This document shows, piece by piece, positions 9,225-20,063 of a stretch of 64,000 nucleotides of DNA (the first letter of the stretch is position 1; each line of letters starts with the position of its first letter). Source of the DNA: Salvia splendens (lineage: Eukaryota; Streptophyta; Magnoliopsida; Lamiales; Lamiaceae); the NCBI RefSeq assembly GCF_004379255.2, contig NC_056043.1, positions 1,550,001 through 1,614,000 on the forward strand, in the 5' to 3' direction. The position numbers were made by a program, and so were the translations under genes. Below the pieces are notes generated by a model. The model saw only the letters and a list, made by a program, of their open reading frames with translations. It did no database searches and was not told the origin of the DNA.

Positions 9225-12130
9225 ACTCCCCCCTCCATAGCAACCTCCTTGTCCTCAAGGAGCACATTAGGGAACTTGCGCTGAACCAATTCAAGAGGTT
9301 CCCATGATGGTGACTCCGTACCATCGGACCATCGAACCAGAACATGCTCCAAGGGTCGATCCTCGTGCCACAATACCCGCCTGTCCAACACCCGCACTGG
9401 ATAAACCACCGGTCTGTCTCCCAAGAACTCCGATGGCAGCTCCATGCTCGTATCCTCATCGCCGCCTGCCGTGAACTTGCGTAGGAGGCTAACATGGAAG
9501 ACGTTGTGAATTCTGCTCCCCTCCGGTAAGCGTAATCGATACGCGACTGGCCCGATACGCTCCAATACCTCAAACGGACCATAGTATCGACGCGCCAGCT
9601 TGGTAGCCAGAGGACGGGCTACCGAATGTTGCCGATATGGCTGGAGCTTCAGTAAGACTAAGTCGCCCACCTCAAACTCCAAATCGCGACGGTGTTTGTT
9701 GGCCGACTCGCGCATTTGCTGCTGGGCGCGCTCCAAATTTCTTCGTAACTTCACCAATAACTCCCCTCGTTGCCTTATCACTTCTGACGGGGGCGTGGAC
9801 CTAGATGGTGCCGCAAAAATCAAACTTGGTGGCTCACGTCCATAAAGGGCTTTAAATGGAGACATGCCCAACCCTGCATGATGGAAGCAATTTAATGCTA
9901 GCTCCGCCCATGGAAGGAAATTCGCCCATTTGGCTGGTCGATCGGCTGTGAACGCCCGCAGATACTGTTCCAAGCCTCTATTCCGGACCTCCGTTTGATC
10001 GTCTGATTGTGGGTGGTAAGCGGTCGAAAAATTCAGCTTCGTGCCACTAAGGCGCATCAAATCCTCCCAACACTGGTTTAAGAATACTGAGTCCCTGTCG
10101 GAGATCAATGTCTTCGGAAAACCGTGGTGGCGAACAACCGTATTAATGAACAAATGGGCCACTCTTAACGCATCAAACCTCGTTGGTAATGGGGCAAAAT
10201 GCGCATACTTCGACAAATGGTCTACGACCACCATGATCACCGTGTAGCCACGGGATTGTGGCAAGCCGGTAATAAAGTCCATGGAAACGTCCTCCCAAAC
10301 TTGGGATGGAATTGGAAGTGGCTGTAATAACCCGCCGATTGCGAGCTGTGATATTCTGTCAATATAGGCGTCCGTGCCGAAGAACGTGAGCTTACAAATA
10401 AACGGCGGTTGTAATATACTAGGCCGTTCACCCAGGATAAGTGAGGCGGGGCCCGTCCTTCCTTTATTTTGGCCGTGATTTCCCGCATCTCCGGGGATGA
10501 CGCGGTTTCTCGGTGAAGCAATTCCAGCAGCTGTGGGATAGGATGTGCCGCTGCTCTCGGCATCGAGGCCCTCCTCGATTTCCGGTGGCGCTACCCCACG
10601 CGCTTCGGTTGGATCGTCATCGTCGCGCCTTGACAGCGCGTCGGCTGCCTTGTTCGTGATCCCCTTCTTATACTCGATAACGAACTTATACCCCAAGAGT
10701 TTATGGACATAGAGCTGCTGCTCCGGCGTCTGCACTATCTGTTGGAGCAATTCCTTCAAGCTTTTCTGATCACTCCTAATGATGAACTCCCTTCCAAGTA
10801 AGTATTGACGCCATTTCTGCACAGCCTCAACGATCGCGTATAACTCCTTGTGATAAGTGGATGCGACTCGGCGACGAGGGCCAAGCTTCTTGCTAAAGAA
10901 TGCGATCGGATGAGTGTCTTGAAGTAACACTGCGCCAATGCCCGTATCAGAAGCGTCCGTCTCGATGCAGAAAGTCTTCTCAAAGTCTGGTAGACGAAGC
11001 ACTGGGGCCGTTGTCATGGCTCCTTTAAGATCCAAGAAGCTAGAGTCTGCCTCCGGGGTCCACAGAAACGCATCCTTTTTCAATAAATCTGTCAAGGGGG
11101 ACGCGATAAGGGCGTAGCCAGCTATGAAACGACGATAATAGCCGGTTAGTCCCAAAAACCCGCGGAGCTGCCTAACATTCTTCGGCTTTGGCCAAGCTGT
11201 CATAGCGCTAATTTTGTTGGGGTCGGCCATAAGGGAGCCATTGCTGATCAAGTGCCCCAGATATTCTACGGTGGAACTGCAGAATGAACATTTTGATAAC
11301 TTGACGAAGAAACTATGTCGTTGTAAAACCTGCAATACCGCGGACAAGTGCGCACCATGCTCCTCAAGAGTCGGGCTGTAAACTAGTATGTCGTCGAAGA
11401 ACACAATGACGAACCTCCTTAACATAGGCTGAAAAATTTCGTTCATTGTCGCTTGGAATGTCGACGGTGCATTCGTCAACCCAAAAGGCATCACCAAGAA
11501 TTCGAAATGCCCGTCATGGGTTCGAAAAGCAGTTTTAAATACATCTTCCTCATGCATCCTGAGCTGATGGTAACCCGACCGTAAATCAAGCTTCGTGAAC
11601 ACCCTAGCCTTCCCCAATTCGTCAAAAAGCTCGTCCGCCGTGGGTATAGGAAAGTGGTCCGGTACCGTGGCGGAATTCAGCGCACGATAATCAATGCAGC
11701 AACGAAACGATCCATCTTTCTTACGAATCAGTAGTACTGGTGACGAGAATGGGTTGTTGCTTCTCTGAATAATTCCCTGGTCCATCATGTCTTTGACCTG
11801 CCGCTCGATCTCGTTCTTTTGAAAATAGGGGTAGCGGTACGGTCTGACGTTGATCGGTTTCGTGCCCGGCAATAGATGTATGCGGTGATCATAAGGGCGT
11901 GATGGTGGCATCCCGGACGGTATGCTGAAAACCGGTCTGAAAGCCTCCAAAACCTCCGTTATGGCCGGCGTTAGATCTGCTGGAAATTCTTCCCGTCCAT
12001 CGGTTGTGGTAATGGTTGTTTCAGGTTCCAAGAGCATGATCATAAAAACCTCTAAACCTCCGGAAGGTGACATTAAAGCTGCCAGCGAGGGACCGTCTAT
12101 CAGACGGGTCGGTGGCACCACCCCCTTCAA
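9047..12130 (-). pseudogene. Chromovirus pol (RT-RNase H-integrase-chromodomain)
   Basis: The open frame is 1027 codons. Reverse transcriptase motifs are present (KLDLRSGYHQLRM, then VIVFFDDILVYS with the catalytic Asp pair). RNase H follows (CIETDASDTGIGAVL). The integrase core has the expected acidic residues (SMDFITGLP, ISDRDSVF, QTEVRNRGLEQYL). The C-terminal chromodomain is recognisable (HVLVRWSDGTESPSWEPLE). The frame opens directly in the linker before RT, and no D-S/T-G protease motif lies between gag and RT, so the protease is deleted. Between RNase H and the integrase core the frame is shifted: the genuine residues at about 10370-10563 lie in the neighbouring frame. The HHCC zinc-binding region is truncated there. 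The protein could not support transposition alone. Confidence 0.9.
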
Positions 12131-13842
12131 AGTGATACGTGAATATGCGACACATCTGTCGTCAAAGCCTCATCCGCCGGGGATTCTTCTGACTCATCAT
12201 CATTCCCCTCGTCCTCTTCTGCGTAGCATAGAAGCCTCTGTTTGCACACGTGCCCTACAATCCACTTTTCGGGGCAATAATAACACAAACCCAGGCGGGC
12301 TCGTTCCGCTTTCTCAGCTTGGGATACCCGAATCGTGCCGGCCCGCGGCCGGTCCCCACCGCGACCCCCTAAACTCGCGGTCTGTCCCGCGGGAGTTGTG
12401 ACCGTCGCCGATGTCGGTGCTATAGGAGTATTCGGCTGCCCTCTGGCGTCGCGGTTCTGCCAAGGGCGGCGCGATACGGCTGAAAAGGCGGGTTGCGGTC
12501 CTCGATCATGCGTATCTTCCGTCCATTCCAAAATCAAGGCCATCGCGGCTGCCAATGACTCAGGTCTGTGCAACTTGACGCGCTCCTGAATGTCCGGCTT
12601 GAGACCCGCTACAAATAACGTGAACAACTCCGATTCCGGAACCCCTTGGACCCGATTCAAATATTTTTCAAACGTATTGTAGTACTCCAATAGCGGCCCT
12701 GTTTGCGTGAGCTTGGCCAACATGCCAAAATAGTTCTGAAAGCTCTTCCTATCGAAACGATGGCGGACATCCCCCAGGAACTCGTTCCAAGTAACGAACT
12801 CGTTATTTGCGCAGTAATTAAAGACCCATTCCGCTGCAGGTTGATCAAATAGCATCACTGCATAATGTAGTCGTTGGGCCTCGGGCATCATAAGATGATT
12901 GAAATAAAATTGGATTCTAGAAATCCAATTTGCCGCGTCTGCACCTACTGTGTGCTGGAGACGTTGCGAGTGACTGATATTTTAGAGCTGGAAGGAGATG
13001 AGGAAGTTCTATTTGGCCTAGGTATGGAGCTCCGTGTGAAGGGCTGTGGATTGGATCTGGAAGCTAGTTTGAGATATGAAGGTAGAACTAAGAACTGGAC
13101 AGTTAAGTGCAAGTGTGGGGCAAGAGATAACGATGGATCATCTGCTTGATATCAACCCATGAATTAACAAAACTGAAATCATCAATTACTCGAGCAAACG
13201 ACCCGTTGAATCGCGGTGGGTCCATCTTCACCCCCGGATGTCTGTCGAAACCCGTTGCGGAACCCTGATATTTCTGAGGTGGGTCCCAACACGTCGTCGG
13301 ACGATCAAAAGGCTGATCGAACCCCCCATACGGATGCCCTTGGTTCCCGAGACCTTGCGTGGTCCAGCCGGGTCCGTTACGACCCCAGCCCTCTCGTCGG
13401 GGCCTCGGCTCCTGTTACGGCCCGCGAAAACCCCCATTAGGGTTTCTCCCGCGCCATGGTCGCTCTCCGGACCTCAGCCGACGGGCCTCCTCGTACTCCC
13501 ATTCGTCGCTATCATCTAAACCCGTAGGAGGCTCTTGTTCCCGCGACCAAGAATGGTCACGATATTCAAAGCGGCGGTCGTCGTCGTCTCTCCCTGTCCC
13601 TAATTTCTCCAATCTGTCTAACCTCTCCAACACGCGATCCAGAGTCGTGGGACCGGTGTCCTCCCGGCGGGGCTCCTCCGGTTGGCGTGTCTCCCCCTCG
13701 CCATCGGTTAAATGGTGTCTGTGGAAACCTCCCCGTCGCGGCGGTCCCCCCTCGGCGGGCGACCCCCGAACCTGTACGGCGGGTAGGCGTCGTGGCGTCT
13801 GGCGGCCCAAACGGCCTTGCCGTTATTGTCGAAACGCTTCAT
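12127..13842 (-). pseudogene. Chromovirus gag, interrupted by a captured gene fragment
   Basis: Gag starts at the ATG at 13842 (MKRFDNNGKAVW) and changes frame near 13740 and again near 13430; the frame changes near 13740 adjoin G-runs. It reaches the conserved PPRFNGS at about 13200-13220. The expected continuation DAANWISRIQFYF starts only at about 12939, because roughly 259 bp of unrelated sequence separates the two halves. From there a 254-codon frame contains the capsid region and a plant Ty3-type zinc knuckle (LCYYCPEKWIVGHVCK), ending with TGA at 12127. Gag protein would form the virus-like particle; this copy cannot encode an intact one. Confidence 0.85.
12940..13198 (+). pseudogene. 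Captured PHD-finger (MS1-like) gene fragment inside gag
   Basis: This 259 bp insert lies between two codons of gag and is antisense to the retroelement. On the plus strand it stays open and encodes the segments DILELEGDEEVLFGLGMEL, VKGCGLDLEASLRYEG and NWTVKCKCGARDNDG. These closely resemble the region just before, and the first cysteines of, the PHD finger in plant MALE STERILITY1/MMD1-type regulators (known pattern: NW-x-VKC-x-CGA-x-DDDG). The similarity ends at GATGGA near 13137, followed by about 60 bp of non-matching sequence. I see no target duplication or inverted ends, which suggests template switching during reverse transcription rather than transposition. The family assignment is from memory. 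Confidence 0.68.
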
Positions 13843-13865
13843 GAGTACTGGATGAAAGCACCAGA

Positions 13866-14417
13866 TGTTAAGGATTCAATTCCTCAACGGTAATCGTCGG
13901 CTCGATGGCTCGGCGATCAAAGTCCTCCCGGCGTCCTGCACAGGATCGGCGGGGGTTTCTAGTGGCGGCTGTGCGCGGAGGTTCTCCGTCGGGCAGCGGC
14001 AAACTAGGGATTGTAGTAATAACGCCTTCTTGGCGGGCAAAATACGTAAGTTTTTATTGATATTTGAATTAATGAACATAGCCCTATTTATAGACTAAGG
14101 ACCCTAGGGTTGGTTCGACTCCTAATCCTAACGCATCTCGGGAAATAACCAACAAAGAAAACCCGAAATAAATAAATAACTAAAATAAACTATTATCCAA
14201 AAATAAGAAATAAATAAAAGGAAATAAATACTCCTATCACTACTTGGAAACGTAATCGCCGAACAAGTCGGGTGGCCTTCGGTTTCTTCTTCCTTTCGTC
14301 GTCGCAATGGACGGTTGTACGGTCTTCTCGATCAGCACCGGCGACTCCTCCCTCTCTTCGGCCTCGCTTGCCGACTCCTCGCTTGGCTGATGCGGTTCTT
14401 GCATGGGGACCGTATCA
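13866..14417 (-). repeat. Chromovirus 5' LTR
   Basis: 552 bp, nearly identical to the 3' LTR. It also carries the C-terminal pol codons in frame. On the minus strand TATAAATAG lies at 14084-14092, a likely promoter TATA box. Confidence 0.93.
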
Positions 14418-14422
14418 GAGTA

Positions 14423-14666
14423 TGAGTATTTATTGATGTGGAAATGTATGAAAATGTCGTTCATGAATTGGGGGACTTTTTGTCCATTGCATCGTTTACA
14501 TGATCACATTCTATTTTCGAAATTTTATAAAAAAATTATATTTATATCATCCACGAAAAATAGTCATATTTATAGATAATACATATTTAATTATTCAATT
14601 AGTAAAATGGGAAAGATAAAGAAAAAAAATGATGAAACAGAAAAAAGGAGTAAAAAAAGGATGATG
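14423..14666. other. Intergenic, AT-rich
   Basis: No feature recognised between the chromovirus target duplication and the SINE duplication. Confidence 0.5.
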
Positions 14667-14682
14667 AAATTTCCGTAAATAT

Positions 14683-14873
14683 TTTTTAATTACCAAGGGT
14701 AACCACCGGCAGGTCTAGTGATTATTTCCCGCATTGATTTGTAGGCACCTCGATAGGTGGGACAACTGACCCAAGGATTTAAGGCTACTCCATATCCAAA
14801 GGCAGGGATGATCCTCTGACCATTTTGATTAAGGACAGACGATTCGCGTACCACTCGACCACACCCTTGAGTT
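14683..14873 (-). mobile_element. tRNA-derived SINE
   Basis: On the minus strand the element begins with GGGTGTGGTCGAGTGG. It contains a pol III A box (TGGTCGAGTGG, 14851-14861) and a degenerate B box (AGGATCATCCC, 14805-14815) about 35 bp apart. It ends in a short A-rich tail (GGTAATTAAAAA). It is flanked by a 16 bp target duplication with one mismatch (AAATTTCCRTAAATAT at 14667-14682 and 14874-14889), the mark of LINE-dependent retroposition. It is not a functional tRNA. Confidence 0.78.
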
Positions 14874-14889
14874 AAATTTCCATAAATAT

Positions 14890-16478
14890 AAATTGAGAGT
14901 AATTTTTGTAACCCAACCAAAATGAAAATTTTGGATTGTTTTTCAAAAACAGAGAGAGTATCGAATTTGGGCTTGTTCAATTTTCAAAATAGATTTATTG
15001 CATTAGACTGAATTCCACAGATACACATTATTGAATCAAAGAAAAGAGAAAAAAATAGGTTAAATTTTTACTTATCGTTTCAATTTATACCTTTGCAGGT
15101 AGAAAATTTAATATAATTTCTGAAGAGTGTGAATGTGATTTAAACTGATACTTAAGTTCGAACAACTCTTCTAAATTTACTTATTCCAGTAAATAAATTT
15201 TTAACTTGATTGATTCATCTTAAAGTTGGTGGGAATTTGAATTTGGCACTGAGAAGTAGTAACACCCTGAGCCCCTGCTGTTCCTAATACAAAAATAAAA
15301 AATGAATAAATTTATAAATAAATAAGTAAATTGGAAGAAATAATGAAAATACTTTAGGAACAACAGGACTGCTGTGCAAAAATACTGAGCTGAGGATCAC
15401 AGCCCGAAATATACATCTACATATTTGATCAATAGAGAAGTACTATAACTCATACTAGTATTTATTAATAAATGAATAAATTTTTTAATCTATATATATT
15501 ATATGAATATAATATAATTATGTTTTTAGTGATTATTGTGAATGTATATATTCATAAATAAATTACATTTACAAGTTAGAGTTAATATACCGAACCGACA
15601 AAAAAATTTAGTCAAATATAGCATTAATTTCTTTTCAACCATTGCATTAATTAAAATACAACTTTTAATTATTTCCAACAGTTGCTCAGGAAAAACTTTT
15701 ATGAAAGTCAAGAATTGCTCAAATTTAAGAATGCTATTATATTCAGTCGATAAAACGGAAAAAAAATCGGCAGCATATAGAAATATACAAAAATATCCAA
15801 AAATGTATATATAGACAACAAATTTTGATTCAGTTCGAATTGATTTAAATCAAAAATATCCAAAATTATATATATAAAATCTCATTTAAGTATCATATCC
15901 AATAAAATATTTATAGAAATAATATTTCATTAAATGTTTCTAACATAATATATATATACAACCGATTATAAAACTATTTCTTATTTTCAAATTTGTTTTG
16001 GAACCGTTCCTTTTGTCTGTTCAGATTTAGTTGTAAAGATTTTTAATTTTAGGTTCAAAATTCCGATCCAAAATGCAAGTTAAAAATGTCATATCCTTAG
16101 TTAAAAAACTGAAGAAGCTATTCCAAATGCAAGCTAAGAAAACACGATTATCTGAAAAGCAAAACATAAAAATGAATTTAACACATTGGCAAAAACTGGA
16201 AAGACGAAAGATATACACGATTTTAGGCATCAAAACAACAAATATACCATCAAACGGAGAAATGTCGACGATTTTACTTTGCCCTGAACACGCTCAATCA
16301 ATTCATGCAGCAATTATTATGTATCCGAAACATTGCAGGACTCTCGGGAAACTTGCAATCACCGATGTAGCATATATCCAAAATCCGCTATTTGCAGAGT
16401 ACAAGAAAAGTACATCCCATTGTACTACGACTTGACCTGGTGGGGACGCACATGAAGCTCAATCATCTCGAGGGCTGT
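14890..16478. other. AT-rich intergenic region
   Basis: No gene is supported. An AT-rich 120-codon frame at 16073-16435 has no recognisable domain. A short inverted repeat (CCTGYTGTTCCTA type) occurs near 15275 and 15358. The right part probably holds the prohibitin 3'UTR. Confidence 0.45.
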
Positions 16479-18345
16479 CTACTTCCTAGCGCTTTGATCT
16501 TTGTTGAGATCGTGAAGGTTCAGCAACAGCTCATCGGAGTTCAGGTACACCTTGTTGGTTGAAGTGGCGACAGTGTGTGAGATATCCTTGGATGCTTCAA
16601 TTCTCCTGAGTGTGATAAAAGCCGGATTGTTGGCAATAGCTTGACCAATCAATTGAGCACTCTTAGCTTCTCCCTGGAGACAAGAATGAGGTAAAGTTCA
16701 AATGAATCCCACAGAAGCTCGACCGTATGTTGAGAGTGTGGTATACTGAACCAACAAGATTTCCGGAAAATAAGTATGATTGCTCAGAAATATCAGTTAG
16801 AATGAGGCATTTACCTGTGCTCTAATTATAGCACTTTGTTTGTCTTGCTCAGCCTTTTCAACCACAAATTTGGCCCTCTCGGCTTCTTGTGCAGCTACCT
16901 GTTTAGCTTCAATGGCAGCAGTGAATTCCCTTCCAAAGGTTAGGCTAGTGATTGACACATCATCCAGTGCCATGTTGAAGTTGGCAGCTCTCTCTGTTAA
17001 GATTTTCCGAATTTCCCTACTTACATTCTACACCGAGTAAATTACTATCAGTACAGCACAAAAGGGCTGATATAGCATACAGAATACATAATATATAAAC
17101 AAAGAACTATTCCTCAATTTAAGATCGCCTAACTCTACCTCTCTCTGGGTTATAAGTTGGCTAGCATTGTATTGGGCAACCACAGCTTTCAGAGTCTCAT
17201 GAATAATTGAAGGCAGGACCCTTTCATTGTAATTCTCACCAAGGGTCCGGTAAATGGTTGGCAATTGATCAGCCACCGGACGGGTGAGAACTCGAAGACC
17301 AATCTTGACCTGTAGCAAGCATATAGAGAGCCAATTGGATGTTCAATTCTCTCATAGTGCAAGAAATTAAACGACATTCTAAGCACACCACGGTTATCGC
17401 AACAAACACCTCAGCGGGTAATGAGGAACAGGACGAAAGTAAGAAGAGCAACTAGAAATTTGGAACCAAACATGCGGCAAGGGCATAATAACATGCTACA
17501 AAATTCATCAATCACTTGCACTCCATCCTTTCAACAAAAGAAGGTGGTTGCCGAGTGACGGGGATATTAAGTGATGGTGGCTTATAGCTAAATATTGTCT
17601 ATAGTTTGTTCTTTGAATGGTACCAAGGTAGATAGAGAAAATGACACTTTCTCTAGCTTCAGAAAAGTGATGAGGGGCAGAGCCACAATAGATTATATGA
17701 GTACATGCAGGCAGAGAAGAAGGGCTAGGGTGGGTGGTGTCAATAAAAAATGAGAGTTAACACGCACACACCACAAAAGAAAGAATAAGGATTACCATCT
17801 GAAGATCACGACTGCCAGATGTGCTCTCCACTAGATGAGGTCGTGCCCTGACATCATAGATCACTGGCCTTTCAAACCATGGGGCCAGTATGTGTGTCCC
17901 TTCAGGATAGACCTATAAGTCATTTATTAAAAACAAAAACATAATCAGAAATATTCCTATTTGGTTGGAGGAGACATAGCTGACCACACCATTACAAAGC
18001 CAAATATATTTAAGAGCACAAGGGTTAAAACCAAATCCAGATTAAAAGAAATGAGACAGCAAGTACACCAAGGCATCATTTCCTAGCGTTGAAAAATTAA
18101 ATACGGAGCATAATCTTATAAAAAAGAGCATTTAGAGTCAAGTCTGACATAGATTAAGGCAACAATACCTTATCCTTCACCCCCAAGATGCGGTTGAAAA
18201 CAATGGCACGGTGCCCTCCCTCAACATTGTAGAGACTGTTACTAAGTCCGTATATAGCAAGCCCAGCAATAGCCCCAAACGAAATTAGCTTGGAGGCCCC
18301 ACTCCCACTAGGCATCTTGGGTACATTGACATTTTTGAAATTCAT
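16479..18345 (-). CDS. PHB: Prohibitin (type II, PHB1/2/6-like)
   Basis: Prohibitins form ring complexes in the mitochondrial inner membrane that scaffold proteases and maintain cristae. Coding exons on the minus strand are 18169-18345, 17796-17912, 17139-17309, 16815-17027 and 16479-16673. All have GT-AG junctions, every intron is in phase 0, and together they give 290 residues, the usual length. An N-terminal hydrophobic segment (residues about 20-38) is the membrane anchor. It is followed by [15 protein letters not shown] and the PHB domain ([22 protein letters not shown]). The C-terminal half is coiled coil ([18 protein letters not shown], then [13 protein letters not shown]). Type II is inferred from the FNRI and [10 protein letters not shown] signatures. 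A non-coding first exon ends at about 19333, giving a roughly 1 kb 5'UTR intron. The 3' end encodes a slightly extended tail ([11 protein letters not shown]). I see no lesion. Confidence 0.95.
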
Positions 18346-18356
18346 CTTTTAATCTG

Positions 18357-19332
18357 CTGCATATTAGAGAGAGACACGTCATCAATTCATTTTCCATGTA
18401 ATAAGCGAAGGTCAAATCCAGGCAAAAAAGTCATATCCGACCAAACCATCAGTTTTGCCGACTGTGTTACATATAAGCTGCATAACAATGATTAATTAAT
18501 TGTCATAATTGATACCACATCACTTTAAGGAACATTATTCAAGGTTCCAGTTAAGAATCAAAGATCTTTCAACGCTACTACTAAAAACCGAGTACTACTA
18601 GTTTAGACGTCGCGTAAAGCAAATGGATTAGCCACTGGAAGAAACGAGTGAGCTGCTCCCGGAGAAGAGAACAACCCAGGAGAGAGTTATGAGAAATATA
18701 TGGTAAATCCAAAAACTATACTTAAGAAGTGTTATCCTCAGCTACAAAAGCTGTATGACAACATAAATGAGTAATAACAACTCAACATAATGGGCCAAAT
18801 TTCACATTACATGCTTGTTATTAAGTTCAACCGAAAAACATTCCAACTTAAACAAAGAAAAACACTGAAATAGGGTTCTTGGCCAGTGGAAGAGAGATCA
18901 GAAGAATGTGTAATGAGTTCAAACGGCTCATCATTCGAATGGACAAGTGAATCGTGCATTAACCACCAAAAAATACGAAACCATAATAAAAATCCAGGAA
19001 ACAAATAACTCAATTTCGAGCTACAAAATGGAAGCAAACAACGCTCAGAGGCTAGTTCACCAGGAGCCAGATGAGTAACAATACTAAAATACAAGAGAGG
19101 GGAGCACACGCACACACACACCTCACAAATGAAATTACACCAGAAATTCCTCCTCTAATATGTTGAAATTCGAAAATGAAGTAGCAGAGATTACTCATTC
19201 AATGCCAGAGCAATTCAAACGAGTAAATTCATACGCAAACCATGAGGAAACAAATCAACCGTTTAATACACAGAAAAGTACGAATTAGAGTGTGGAATTG
19301 TGGATAGAAGAAGTAGCGGTAGATCTACATAC
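18357..19332 (-). other. 5'UTR intron of the prohibitin gene
   Basis: The donor AAG|GTATGTAG is at 19332-19333. An acceptor (ATGCAG) lies just before the short leader at about 18356, ahead of the ATG. Leader introns are frequent in plant housekeeping genes. A short (CA)n run lies near 19108-19122. There is no coding sequence inside. Confidence 0.6.
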
Positions 19333-19438
19333 CTTGATCAAGAAAACGAAATGGAAAATTACAATGCGCGGAGAGAATCGAGAAATGAAGAAAATGTGAG
19401 CAAGGTTTTAGAGTGAGAGAGAGGGCTTGGAGAAGGGG

Positions 19439-19452
19439 TTAGGGTTTTTATA
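19439..19452 (-). promoter_or_regulatory. Prohibitin core promoter: TATA box and telo-box
   Basis: On the minus strand TATAAAAA (19445-19452) overlaps AAACCCTAA (19439-19447), the telo-box found in promoters of many plant ribosomal and mitochondrial-biogenesis genes. A CT-rich stretch follows, consistent with the transcription start near 19410-19420. Confidence 0.6.
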
Positions 19453-19748
19453 CTCTATTTTCTATTTCTGGTAATTTTCATTTTTCATTTTTCTTAGTCT
19501 GTTCCTATCCTTTTTTTTTGTTTTTTGTTTTGGGCTGAAGCCCATTTAATATCCTCAGAGATAAATTGGGACGACTATAATTTAACCAAACTTTATAGTT
19601 TATCCCACATTTTACTCTATCTCCAACATGTTTCTTCAATGAGTTATGATCTATGACATCTTCAAGATAAAAAAAACCTCAATCTTGTTGAATTATCAAC
19701 AAATCCATAAATTTCTCTCAAAATTAGATGATACTAAGTATACTCATA
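19453..19748. other. Prohibitin upstream region
   Basis: About 300 bp of T-rich sequence lies between the core promoter and a Stowaway MITE. No other feature was recognised. Confidence 0.5.
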
Positions 19749-19750
19749 TA

Positions 19751-19984
19751 CTCCCTCCGTCTCACTACAAGTGAGGCGGTTCAATTCGGACGTTGTTTTG
19801 CAAAAATTATAATAAATAGTTAGAATGGAGAGAAAGTAAAGTAAGTAAGAGAATAATGTAGTTACAACTATTTTCTATATTATTCTCTCTCTTACTTTAC
19901 TTTATCTCCACTCTAACTATTTATTATTATCTTCGCAAAATAACGGTCGAAAGAAACGTCTCACTTGTGGTGGAACAGAGGGAG
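19751..19984. mobile_element. Stowaway MITE
   Basis: The ends are CTCCCTCCGTCTCACTACAAGTGAG and its inverted counterpart ending GGGAG, with TA at 19749-19750 and 19985-19986. The interior arms are also largely self-complementary around 19830-19930. There is no coding capacity. Confidence 0.9.
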
Positions 19985-20063
19985 TACTATTTGGTAGTCA
20001 TGTTTCGCTAGGATAAACGTAACATACCAAATTGATGAGTTATTTTATCCGCATTGAACCTTA

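Larger units (their letters stand above)
8673..14417 (-). mobile_element. Ty3/gypsy chromovirus, young but defective
   Basis: Two 552 bp LTRs (8673-9224 and 13866-14417) bound the element, with the target duplication GAGTA at 8668-8672 and 14418-14422. By eye the LTRs differ at about four positions, so insertion is recent. The coding strand is minus. A primer-binding site beginning TGGTGCTTTCATCC sits two bases after the 5' LTR, and a polypurine tract (GGAGGGGGGAGT on the minus strand, 9225-9236) abuts the 3' LTR. The order is gag, RT, RNase H, integrase, chromodomain, typical of small plant chromoviruses such as the Reina type. The protease and the integrase zinc-binding core are missing. 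Gag is frameshifted and carries a foreign insert. Confidence 0.95.

Noticed and set aside
9122..12401. Several plus-strand open frames inside the chromovirus pol
   Set aside because: They are antisense shadows of a GC-rich coding region and resemble no family.
15260..15380. Inverted repeat around CCTGCTGTTCCTA / TAGGAACAACAGG
   Set aside because: Short arms, no flanking duplication and no other support for a MITE or microRNA precursor.
16073..16435. 120-codon open frame near the prohibitin 3' end
   Set aside because: AT-rich composition, no recognisable domain or start context; likely chance.
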